Positions 7,650 through 14,500 of a DNA stretch of 29,356 nt are shown piece by piece. The stretch comes from Zeimonas sp044507525 (GTDB lineage Bacteria > Pseudomonadota > Gammaproteobacteria > Burkholderiales > Burkholderiaceae_E). The position numbers and the translations under genes are program-made. The notes beneath the pieces are model-generated. The model saw only the letters and a program-made list of their open reading frames with translations, had not been told where the DNA came from and searched no databases. Position 1 is the first letter of the stretch; each line of letters begins with the position of its first letter. The stretch spans positions 1 to 29,356 of the forward strand of contig JBIQJM010000029.1 in assembly GCA_044507525.1 (NCBI GenBank), written 5' to 3'.

Positions 7650-8375
7650 TCAGGGCGACTGCATCGAGAACGCGACCACGCGCACGCCGGAACGCAGGCG
7701 GCCGAGCGGACTGTCGATTGCCTGCTCGACCCCGACGAAGACCCCGGGCTCGTGCAGGTAGACGACCTTCGCGCTGACGGACACGCGGATCCGCTTGTAG
7801 TTGCCGGTGCCCTCGCATTCGATGCGCGTCGCGCGCCCCGGGATCGCCGCGTGCACCGCCGACGCGGCGAAGGCCTCGCCCACCGTGCAATCCTCCGCGA
7901 GCGCACCGTTCTCGTCGTCGTACTCGATGCGGAAGCGATGTCCCTGCACCAGCGGCATGCGCAGGCCGCTGACGCGGACCTCGAGCTCGTTCTCACCGGG
8001 CCTCACGAAGACGAGGCCGCGCACGCTGACACCGTGGACGGTCCGCTTCGTCCGGCCCTCGTCGGTGAGTTCGTCGCGCCGCATCGGGCTCAGGCCGGCC
8101 GGCGCACCGGGCGGCGTGCCGGCGTAGGTCTCGCGACGATGTCGTGCCGAACGCAGCGGCCGGGTCATCTCGATCGTCCACGCGAAGGGACGTACCGGTT
8201 CGGCGGTGCCGATCAGCCCCGAAGCGCGCAGCTCCTCGAGCAGCGCCGGTGCGATCGAAGCGAGGGGATCGCCTTCGGCAGCCTGCGCGCGGCCGGCGAG
8301 CGCGACGCACGCGAAGCAGAACAGGTACGCCGCGACCCGGGATGCGACGCGGCGCGGCCGCCGCGGTTCAGGCAA
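7650..8375 (-). CDS. Secreted hypothetical protein downstream of ubiJ
   Basis: I do not recognise a family. The frame is open to an ATG at 8459, which would overlap ubiJ by 92 bases; a TTG at 8375 overlaps the ubiJ stop by only 8 bases and places a good signal peptide at the N-terminus (arginines, then VAAYLFCFACVALAGRAQA, cleavage at about residue 32). I prefer the TTG, giving 241 residues, but the start is unsure. The mature protein begins with a short helix (IAPALLEELRASGLIG), has a region rich in arginine, and a beta-rich C-terminal half with two cysteines (EDCTVGEA and RIECEGTG) that could form a disulfide, and ends in LRSGVRVVAFSMQSP. It takes the position where ubiB often stands after ubiJ. 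It is convergent with the rlpA-type gene, 85 bases apart. Confidence 0.65.
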   Translation of the reverse strand: MPEPRRPRRVASRVAAYLFCFACVALAGRAQAAEGDPLASIAPALLEELRASGLIGTAEPVRPFAWTIEMTRPLRSARHRRETYAGTPPGAPAGLSPMRRDELTDEGRTKRTVHGVSVRGLVFVRPGENELEVRVSGLRMPLVQGHRFRIEYDDENGALAEDCTVGEAFAASAVHAAIPGRATRIECEGTGNYKRIRVSVSAKVVYLHEPGVFVGVEQAIDSPLGRLRSGVRVVAFSMQSP

Positions 8376-9357
8376 GACCGGATCCGCCCGCTCCCGGATC
8401 GGGACGCCGCCTGCGGCCGTCCGGATCGGCTTCGGGCGACGGCACCGCGCCGCCGGCATTGCGCGAACCCGATTGCGCTTCGCCCGACTCGACGTCGATG
8501 TGCGGCAACTCGAGCGGCGGCATCAGCTGCGGCGGCACGGCGGGGTCTACCTCGCCGCTCTCGCTCGCGGCCTCGCGCGCGAGCTGCCGACGCCGATTCG
8601 CCTCCAGGCCCGAGAGACGCGCCTCGAGCGCGTCGAGCGCGGCGCGCATCGACTCCAACTCGCCGCGACCGACGAGCGTGCCGCTGGCGCGGGCGAAGCG
8701 TCGCCCGGCCGAACCGGCGAAGCGCTCGCGCAGTTCGCGCAGCGCATCGCGGGTGGCGGCGACGCCGCGCCCTACGCGATGGGCGAAGACGTCTCCGGTG
8801 ACGCGGCTCAGGTCCTCTTCGGGATCCCAGCGCATGCGCTCGGCGATGTCGGCGAGCGCCGCGGCGAGCATGACCTCGCCTTCGACGCGCACGTACGGAG
8901 CGAGCCCTCGGGTGCCCTCGCGCATCAGCGAGCCGGCAGCGGCGAACGACGGCCGCACGTGCATCTCCACGTCGAAGGGCGACGCCTGCCCGGACTGCGA
9001 CGCCTGCGCCTGCGCGTCGTACGCGCGCTCGTCGCGCGAACCCGCGCCGGTCGCTTCGAAGGAGCCGGCACCGGCCGCCGGCCTATCGCCGGCCGTCCGG
9101 TTCGAGGTGTCGAGCAGGCCCTCGTCGGTGATGCGCGCGGCGAGCCGCGGCGGCCTCAGGCGCCCGAGCGTGCGCGTCTCGAGTTCGACCGAGACGTGCC
9201 GGCCCGCGAACATCGCGAGCCGCGCGCGCGCCCAGTCGTTCTGCCGCAGCAGGTGATTGAACACCGCGACGAAGGCCGAGGTTCCTCCTTCGGCCAGCCG
9301 CTCCGCCAACGAGCGGAACGGGCCGCGGCGTTCGTCGTTCCGCGCGGAATCCGTCAT
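8368..9357 (-). CDS. ubiJ: UbiJ-like ubiquinone synthesis accessory factor, enlarged
   Basis: UbiJ binds ubiquinone intermediates through an SCP2 domain and helps hold the soluble Ubi complex together. Here the family core is visible in FNHLLRQNDWARARLAMFAGRHV (about 33-55) and VRVEGEVMLAAALADIAERMRWDPEEDLSRVTGDVFAHRVGRG (about 156-198), followed by a helical stretch LRELRERFAG and a coiled-coil-like segment ALDALEARLSGLEANRRRQ. The protein is 329 residues, against about 200 for typical UbiJ. The excess is a low-complexity insert of about 45 residues in the SCP2 domain (around 82-128, rich in Ala, Gly, Ser, Gln) and a long disordered Pro/Glu/Ser tail from about 265. ATG at 9357 has GGAAAGG upstream. 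It sits 37 bases after the Tim44-like gene and in line with ubiE, as in other Burkholderiales. Confidence 0.85.
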   Translation of the reverse strand: MTDSARNDERRGPFRSLAERLAEGGTSAFVAVFNHLLRQNDWARARLAMFAGRHVSVELETRTLGRLRPPRLAARITDEGLLDTSNRTAGDRPAAGAGSFEATGAGSRDERAYDAQAQASQSGQASPFDVEMHVRPSFAAAGSLMREGTRGLAPYVRVEGEVMLAAALADIAERMRWDPEEDLSRVTGDVFAHRVGRGVAATRDALRELRERFAGSAGRRFARASGTLVGRGELESMRAALDALEARLSGLEANRRRQLAREAASESGEVDPAVPPQLMPPLELPHIDVESGEAQSGSRNAGGAVPSPEADPDGRRRRPDPGAGGSGLA

Positions 9358-9394
9358 CGCCGCCTTTCCGCCCGGGTGCCTCTGCCTTCGCCGA

Positions 9395-10303
9395 TCAGAG
9401 CTGCTGGATGCCGGCGAGCACCCATCCGCCCTCGCCGGTCGCCGGCTTGACGAGATTCCACACCTCGTCGAACGGCTTCGCCGCGTCGCCGGCCTCCTCG
9501 CGGATCATCCCGGTGAAGCGCACGCTCGCCACGTGCTCCTGCGCCGTCGACTCGATGCCGAGCAGCGTGGCATCGAGCGTGACGACGTCGGTCTTGTTCT
9601 CGGCACCCGCGCGTTCGTCGATCTGCAGCACGAGCTCGGCGTACATCTCCGGCGTGGTGAACTCGCGCAGATCCTTGCGGTCGCCGGCGTCGAAGACCGC
9701 CTGCAGCCGGACGAACTGCACCTTCGCGTTGCGCTCGAAGCCTTCGACGTCGAAGCCGGCGGGGATGCGCGCCGCAGTGGCCGCCGTGCCTGCCGCCACG
9801 GTGTCCGTCGTGCGGCGCGAAAGGCCGGCGGAACTGCCGGCGGTTTCATCGGCCGCATAGCGCACCGTGGCCTCGCGCCCGACCTGCGACGGCGAGTAGC
9901 CCCCCTGGTACGCCGGCCGCGGGCCGACCGCCCCCCGGCGCGCCGCCATCATGCGAAAGAGAAACACTGCGCCGACGCCGAGCAACAGCAGCAGCAGGAC
10001 CGTGCCCATCTCCTCGCCGAGGCCGAGGTGGCTGGCGAGGGCTGCCAAGCCGAGACCGGCGGCGATGCCGGCGATCGGGCCGAGCCAACGGTTGCCGGTG
10101 GCCTGCCCGGGCGCTGCGCCGGGACGTTGCGGAGCCTGCGGGGACGCCTGTTGCGGCGGGCGCGCGTCGCGCTGGATCGGTGCCGTCGACTGCCGGCCGA
10201 ACGATTTTCCGCCGCCGAGCCTGCGTGCGTCGGCCTCCGGGATCGTCAGCGCGAAAGCCGCGACGAACACGGCGAAAAGGGAGAGAAGACGAACGACTTT
10301 CAT
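9395..10303 (-). CDS. Tim44-like domain membrane protein
   Basis: The ATG at 10303 follows GGAG by five bases; a GTG two codons upstream overlaps that ribosome site and is less likely. The 302-residue protein starts with a hydrophobic signal or anchor (VVRLLSLFAVFVAAFALTIPEADA), then a Gln/Pro-rich linker, two adjacent hydrophobic stretches at about 95-130 (WLGPIAGIAAGLGLAALASHLGL and VLLLLLLGVGAVFLF), and a C-terminal Tim44-like domain from about 185 (FDVEGFERNAKVQFVRLQAVFDAGD ... FDEVWNLVKP). Tim44-like proteins of bacteria are poorly characterised; the domain resembles the membrane-binding module of mitochondrial Tim44. In this order the gene regularly stands between ubiE and ubiJ. A link to ubiquinone synthesis is inference from that context only. 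Confidence 0.87.
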   Translation of the reverse strand: MKVVRLLSLFAVFVAAFALTIPEADARRLGGGKSFGRQSTAPIQRDARPPQQASPQAPQRPGAAPGQATGNRWLGPIAGIAAGLGLAALASHLGLGEEMGTVLLLLLLGVGAVFLFRMMAARRGAVGPRPAYQGGYSPSQVGREATVRYAADETAGSSAGLSRRTTDTVAAGTAATAARIPAGFDVEGFERNAKVQFVRLQAVFDAGDRKDLREFTTPEMYAELVLQIDERAGAENKTDVVTLDATLLGIESTAQEHVASVRFTGMIREEAGDAAKPFDEVWNLVKPATGEGGWVLAGIQQL

Positions 10304-10391
10304 GAACACTCCGCAACCGGGCCGCTACGGGCGGCCTCGCGAGGGCCGAAGCCCGGGGAAAACCGGCAGGCCGACGGCGGCGACGACGCGA

Positions 10392-11132
10392 CTACAGCCG
10401 TGTGCCTTCGTGCAGCGCCACTACGCCGGCCGTGAGATTGTAGTAACGAACTCGTGCGAATCCCGCCGACTCCATCATGTTCTTCAACGTTTCCTGGTCG
10501 GGGTGCATGCGGATCGACTCGGCGAGGTAGCGATAGCTCGCCTCGTCTCCGGCAACCCGCGCGCCCAGCCACGGGAGCACGTCGAACGAATAGCGGTCGT
10601 ACAACGGGGCGAGTTCCTTACGCACCCGCGAGAACTCGAGCACGAGCAGCCGCCCGCCGGGGCGCAGCACGCGGAACATCTCGGACAGCGCGCGCTCCTT
10701 GTGCGTCATGTTGCGCAGCCCGAACGCGACGCTGACCAGGTCGAAATACCCGGTCGGGAACGGCAGCGCCTCGCCGTCGCACTGCACGGCCGGCTGCAGG
10801 TAGCCGTCGTCGATCATCCGGTCGCGTCCGATGCGCAGCATCGACGCATTGATGTCGGTGAGCCAGACCTCGCCGCGGCCGCGCAGCCGGCGCGCGAACG
10901 CGCGCGAGAGGTCGGCGGTGCCGCCGGCGACGTCGAGCACGCGCATTCCGGGCCGGACGTTCGCCTGCCCGATCGTGAACGCCTTCCACCAGCGGTGCAG
11001 GCCGCCGGACATCAGGTCGTTCATCAGGTCGTAGCGCGTCGCCACCGAATGGAACACGCCGGCGACGCGACCCGCCTTCTCCCCCTCGTCGACCTCCTGG
11101 AAGCCGAAATGCGTGCTGCGCGGCGGGCGCAT
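10392..11132 (-). CDS. ubiE: Demethylmenaquinone/ubiquinone C-methyltransferase UbiE
   Basis: UbiE adds the C-methyl group to 2-polyprenyl-6-methoxy-1,4-benzoquinol (and demethylmenaquinol where present) with S-adenosylmethionine. I begin at the ATG at 11132, nine bases after the DUF971 stop, giving 246 residues, close to the usual 251; the frame continues upstream only through DUF971. Visible motifs are HFGFQEV near the N-terminus, VFHSVATRYDLMNDLMSGGLHR, SAM motif I VLDVAGGTADLSRAF, DINASML, LPFPTGYFDLVSVAFGLRN, and RVLRPGGRLLVLEFS. The C-terminal ALHEGTRL-like ending is also typical. No strong ribosome site precedes the start, so translational coupling to DUF971 is plausible. It heads the ubiE-Tim44-like-ubiJ string. 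Confidence 0.95.
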   Translation of the reverse strand: MRPPRSTHFGFQEVDEGEKAGRVAGVFHSVATRYDLMNDLMSGGLHRWWKAFTIGQANVRPGMRVLDVAGGTADLSRAFARRLRGRGEVWLTDINASMLRIGRDRMIDDGYLQPAVQCDGEALPFPTGYFDLVSVAFGLRNMTHKERALSEMFRVLRPGGRLLVLEFSRVRKELAPLYDRYSFDVLPWLGARVAGDEASYRYLAESIRMHPDQETLKNMMESAGFARVRYYNLTAGVVALHEGTRL

Positions 11133-11140
11133 GCGCGCGC

Positions 11141-11557
11141 TCAGCGACCGGGACGCTTCACCGCCGCCGCCTGCATCGGCGCCGACGCATGACGGCTCGC
11201 ACCCGCCGCCTCGAGCCGCGACAGGTATTCGCGCCACAGCCGATCGTGCGAATGCCCCAGGTAATAGAGGTAGTCCCACGAATAGATGCCGGTGGCGTGG
11301 CCATCGCTGAAGCGCGGCTGCAGCGCGTAGTTGCCCACCGGCTCCAGCGACTCGACCGTGACGTCGGCCTTGCCGACCTGCAGCACTTCCTGGCCGGGAC
11401 CGTGGCCGCGAACCTCGGCGGACGGCGAATGCACGCGCAGGAACTCGAAGGGCAGCCGGAAGCTGCGTCCATCGGAGAACCCGAGTTCGAGCACCCGCGA
11501 AATCTTGTGAACGACGATCTTCGTCGGAAAGGGAGTATTGCTACCGAGGCCGGCCAT
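11141..11557 (-). CDS. DUF971 (GBBH-like N-terminal domain) protein
   Basis: The ATG at 11557 gives a 138-residue protein beginning a few residues before the domain: TKIVVHKISRVLELGFSDG, FRLPFEFLRVHSPSAEVRGHGPGQ, VGNYALQPRFSDGHATGIYSWDYLYYLG, and a helical end LWREYLSRLEAAGASR. This is the DUF971 domain, also found at the N-terminus of gamma-butyrobetaine hydroxylase, here stand-alone. In related genomes the stand-alone form sits next to ubiE, and some relatives act in Fe-S cluster carriage, but its role here is not shown by the sequence. The last residues (MQAAAVKRPGR) are a basic tail. It is eight bases upstream of ubiE, suggesting one transcript, and 77 bases downstream of the 584-residue gene. 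Confidence 0.9.
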   Translation of the reverse strand: MAGLGSNTPFPTKIVVHKISRVLELGFSDGRSFRLPFEFLRVHSPSAEVRGHGPGQEVLQVGKADVTVESLEPVGNYALQPRFSDGHATGIYSWDYLYYLGHSHDRLWREYLSRLEAAGASRHASAPMQAAAVKRPGR

Positions 11558-11634
11558 CTGCGTTCGAAAATTCCGGTGAAGCACCGGCAACACGCCGATG
11601 CCGCCGTCGATGGTACCCCGATTCGGGCAGGCAC

Positions 11635-13389
11635 TCAGTGCGCGTCGCGCCCGCTCTCCGTGCGCATCGACAGGCGCTCGTAGCCGGTGCCGCGGTCGAG
11701 CACCGTGACGAAACGGATCGCCACCTCCCCGCCCGGCTCGCGCAGGATGCCGGTATCGCCGCCGCGCGCACGCCCGGGCGGCAGGACCAGGCACGGCAGC
11801 TCGCTGCTCGCACCGAGTCCACGCAACAGCCAGGCGTCCTCGAAGAACGCCGAATCGCCGACGCGCACGGCGACGGCGATCGCCTGCCCTGCCCACAGGC
11901 GCACGACCAGCCGGTGCGCGCGCGACGCCTGACCGTCGTTGCCGGGAAGCTGCTCGATCGCCTCGACGGTGCCGATGGAGATCGACCGGCCCGCTTCGCT
12001 CCGCTTCGCGCCGCGCGAAGGCTGCGCCGCGCCGGCGCCCGCCTCGTTCTCGATCGAGACCAGCGCTCCGGGCGCGCAACGGGGAACCGCCGACTCGCGC
12101 GCGATCACCGCCCGGCCGTCCGGCCGGTCGGCGAGGCGCGCGGCGCGCTCGCTCTCGCCGATCCAGTTCGGCATCGCACCGTCGCCTGGCGTCGTAGTCC
12201 CGAACGCGAGGCGGATGATCGTGTTCTGCTCCCAGCGGCCGTATTCGTAGCCCCTCTCGCCGCCGGTTCGGGTAGTCGGGGGCGCCTGCGTGTTCCCGGA
12301 GATCGACAGCGCGTTGCCGCCGCGCGTCGGTACGCCCGCGGATCCGTAGCGAAGGTCGGCCGAATGCGTCCTGGGCAGGCCGAAGCGCAGCCGGACGCGC
12401 TGCGTCGTCGCCGACGCGACGGGATGCGCGCCGGTGCTGCGCGGCGTCGCGGCCCGCGCCCAGCACCGCTCGAGATCGGCGAGCACCCGCATCGAGTCCG
12501 CTTCGGACAGGCGCAAGGGGAAGACGCCCGCGCCGGCCGACGCCCCTTCGCCGAACCACCGCCGGCGCCAACGGGCGAGCGCGTCGGGAACGCGATGCGT
12601 GTCCAGGCGAACCGCATAGTCCGCGGTGAGCGCCATGCGCGGGCCGTGCTCGTTGTCGCGCGGCGCACCGTGGTCGATGCGATAGCCGATGCGCGACGCC
12701 AGGCGCGCCGCCAGGCGCTGCGCGAGCTGGGCTTCCGCGCCGGAGCGTGCGGCGAGCGACGCGCATTCGAGCAGCAGCGGATAGACGAAGAGGGCCCGCG
12801 CGGTCGACGGCTTGACGAGCGGCACCTCGTCGGACAGCGGTTCGTCCTGGAAGGAGGTGCGGCGCACGCCGCGCGCGAGGACGCAGAGCTCGTCCCAGTC
12901 GCCCGCCTGCGGGACGCAGCGGTGCTGCAGCTGCAGCGCGATGACACGCGACTGGGCGTCGAGCGCGCGCACCAGCGGCAGCACCCCGGCCATCGAGTCG
13001 CGCGCGCCCGGAATCCCGCCCGTGACCTCGGCGGCCCGCAACGTCTGCGCATACACGCGCTTGTACAGGTTGCGCTGCACGTGCAGGCTGGCCAGCGCGC
13101 TGTGCAGCAGCGGCCATTCGATCGGGGTGAACGGGACCGGGCGGCCGGACAGCGGTTCGAGCCGCGCGACGATCGCGCGCCACTGGTGCACGCGCAAGCT
13201 CTCCAGGACCCCGTGCAGCGTGTCCGGCCCCCAGCGCACCGTCGTGCTGGCGCTTTCCGACAGGCGTTCGAGCAGCGCACGGATCGCATCGAGGCGGGCG
13301 CCCGGGTCGTCGGACAGCCTGCGCAGCCATGCGCTCGCGCTTTCGGCATCGCTGATGCCCTCGAGTTCGGATTCGAATCCGACGTTCAT
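11635..13389 (-). CDS. 584-residue protein of unknown function, helical N-terminus and beta-rich C-terminus
   Basis: The ATG at 13389 is chosen because the frame upstream runs into the HIT gene on the same strand. The N-terminal 270 residues are predicted helical, with LDAIRALLERLSES, WRAIVARLEPLSGRPVPFTPIEWPLLHSALAS and FVYPLLLECASLAARSG. A middle segment is Arg/Trp-rich (about 280-300, DALARWRRRWFG). The last 250 residues are beta-rich and include ISIGTVEAIEQL, LVVRLWAGQAIAVAVRVGDSAFFEDAWLLRG and EVAIRFVTVLDRGTGYERLSM. No signal peptide and no membrane helix. The layout (helical front, PilZ-like barrel at the end) recalls large proteobacterial cyclic-di-GMP effectors, but I do not see a clear RxxxR followed by DxSxxG, so that is only a guess. 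It stands between the HIT and DUF971 genes, all on one strand. Confidence 0.7.
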   Translation of the reverse strand: MNVGFESELEGISDAESASAWLRRLSDDPGARLDAIRALLERLSESASTTVRWGPDTLHGVLESLRVHQWRAIVARLEPLSGRPVPFTPIEWPLLHSALASLHVQRNLYKRVYAQTLRAAEVTGGIPGARDSMAGVLPLVRALDAQSRVIALQLQHRCVPQAGDWDELCVLARGVRRTSFQDEPLSDEVPLVKPSTARALFVYPLLLECASLAARSGAEAQLAQRLAARLASRIGYRIDHGAPRDNEHGPRMALTADYAVRLDTHRVPDALARWRRRWFGEGASAGAGVFPLRLSEADSMRVLADLERCWARAATPRSTGAHPVASATTQRVRLRFGLPRTHSADLRYGSAGVPTRGGNALSISGNTQAPPTTRTGGERGYEYGRWEQNTIIRLAFGTTTPGDGAMPNWIGESERAARLADRPDGRAVIARESAVPRCAPGALVSIENEAGAGAAQPSRGAKRSEAGRSISIGTVEAIEQLPGNDGQASRAHRLVVRLWAGQAIAVAVRVGDSAFFEDAWLLRGLGASSELPCLVLPPGRARGGDTGILREPGGEVAIRFVTVLDRGTGYERLSMRTESGRDAH

Positions 13390-13492
13390 CGGCAGCCCGT
13401 CGTCATGGTGTGGACCCGCCAGTGTCGGCCAGCGCCGGCGGCGCAGCGCGCCGCGCGCGACCACTGCGCGCTGCGTGTCGACGAACGGCCGC

Positions 13493-13960
13493 TCAGCCGG
13501 TACGACCGGCGCGCGGCGACGACGCGCCGAAGGCCCGTTGCAGCGCGGCGACGTAGTCGTCGAGCCGGGCGCGCACGGCGTCGCTGCGCGCAAGCGCCCG
13601 CTCGCGGCCTTCGGCGCGCGCGGCGCCCCAGACGGCGTTCGGGAAGTGCCGGTCGTCGCGCCAGCGGGGAACGACGTGCCAGTGCAGGTGCGGCACCACG
13701 TTGCCCAGGCTCGCGAGGTTGATCTTGTCCGGACGCAGCGTCGCGCGTTGGACGGTCTCGACCTGCAGTACCGCGTCGAGCAGTTCGCGCCGCCCTGCCT
13801 CGTCGAGATCGCTCATCTCCGCGCGATGCGCGTTCCAGACGACGCGGGTGAACGCCGGATGATCGTCGTCGTCGGCGAGCACGATGCGCCAGCGCGCCGC
13901 GCGATGCAGCAGCCGTCCGCCCTCGGCGGCGCACAGCGGACAGGCTTCGGCTTGCGACAT
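13493..13960 (-). CDS. HIT-family protein (nucleotide hydrolase type)
   Basis: A 155-residue histidine-triad protein. The signature HLHWHVV holds His91, His93 and His95; the last is normally the nucleophile that forms a nucleotidyl intermediate. N-terminal CPLC (7-10) is the zinc-type start seen in many members. Family enzymes hydrolyse or transfer nucleoside monophosphates from dinucleoside polyphosphates or related compounds; the substrate here cannot be told. The ATG at 13960 follows GAGGAG by six bases, a strong site. It lies 10 bases after the YqaA-type gene and so is probably co-transcribed with it. The C-terminus from about 120 is basic and less conserved. Confidence 0.9.
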   Translation of the reverse strand: MSQAEACPLCAAEGGRLLHRAARWRIVLADDDDHPAFTRVVWNAHRAEMSDLDEAGRRELLDAVLQVETVQRATLRPDKINLASLGNVVPHLHWHVVPRWRDDRHFPNAVWGAARAEGRERALARSDAVRARLDDYVAALQRAFGASSPRAGRTG

Positions 13961-13970
13961 CGCTCGCTCC

Positions 13971-14456
13971 TCAGAACAGGTTTCCGATCCGCTGCCACCA
14001 GCTGTCGGGCACCCACAGCAGCGCCGCCGTCACGAGCGAGTAGCGCAGCAGCTTGCCGAGGGCCATCCAGCCGACGCAGGGCCAGAACGGCATCCGCAAC
14101 CACCCGGCGACCGTGCACAGCGGGTCGCCGAAGGCCGGCAGCCACGCGAAGAAGAGCGCCTTCGGGCCGAGCGCCCGGAACCACTTCCAGTAGCGCGTCT
14201 CCTTGCCTCGCGCCAGCGCTTCGTGCGCCCCATAGCCGAACCAGTAGTCGACGATGCCGCCGAGCGTGTTTCCGAAGGTCGCGACGGCGATCGCCGCCCA
14301 GAACAGCCCCGGGTTCAGCTTCGTGAATCCGAACACCGCCGGCTCGGAACCGAGCGGCAGCAACGTCGCCGACACGAAGGCGACGACGAAGATCGACGAC
14401 AGTCCGTTCTCGGGAAGCGCGAACCAGGCGATCAGCGAAGCGACGATGGCTTCCAT
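13971..14456 (-). CDS. YqaA-family (SNARE-associated/DedA-like) membrane protein
   Basis: The ATG at 14456 gives a 161-residue protein; a TTG six codons upstream is possible but weaker. It has the YqaA pattern: FVVAFVSATLLPLGSEPAVFGF, then GNTLGGIVDYWFGYGA, a charged cytoplasmic loop RGKETRYWKWFRALG, LPAFGDPLCTVAGWLRM and a last helix with WMALGKLLRY. This is the VTT/DedA superfamily fold with re-entrant loops. DedA-type proteins help move phospholipids or undecaprenyl carriers across the membrane; YqaA itself has no firmly known role. It is divergent from ilvA, with only 44 bases between starts, and first in a run with the HIT gene. Confidence 0.9.
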   Translation of the reverse strand: MEAIVASLIAWFALPENGLSSIFVVAFVSATLLPLGSEPAVFGFTKLNPGLFWAAIAVATFGNTLGGIVDYWFGYGAHEALARGKETRYWKWFRALGPKALFFAWLPAFGDPLCTVAGWLRMPFWPCVGWMALGKLLRYSLVTAALLWVPDSWWQRIGNLF

Positions 14457-14486
14457 CCGGGCGAATCGAGGCAACGGGCCCGGCGG

Positions 14487-14492
14487 TAGAAT
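14487..14492 (+). promoter_or_regulatory. Candidate -10 box of ilvA
   Basis: TAGAAT starts 14 bases before the ilvA ATG, which would place the transcript start at or within a few bases of the start codon, a leaderless or nearly leaderless mRNA. No good -35 hexamer is seen at 17 bases upstream, and no Shine-Dalgarno sequence lies before the ATG, in line with a leaderless message. GGCGG (14482-14486) and CCGCC (14496-14500) flank it as a small inverted repeat. Confidence 0.4.
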
Positions 14493-14500
14493 TCGCCGCC

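Noticed and set aside
11638..13722. A 694-codon plus-strand open frame opposite the 584-residue gene
   Set aside because: Arginine-rich composition without any domain pattern; the minus-strand frame has normal protein composition and a consistent gene order.
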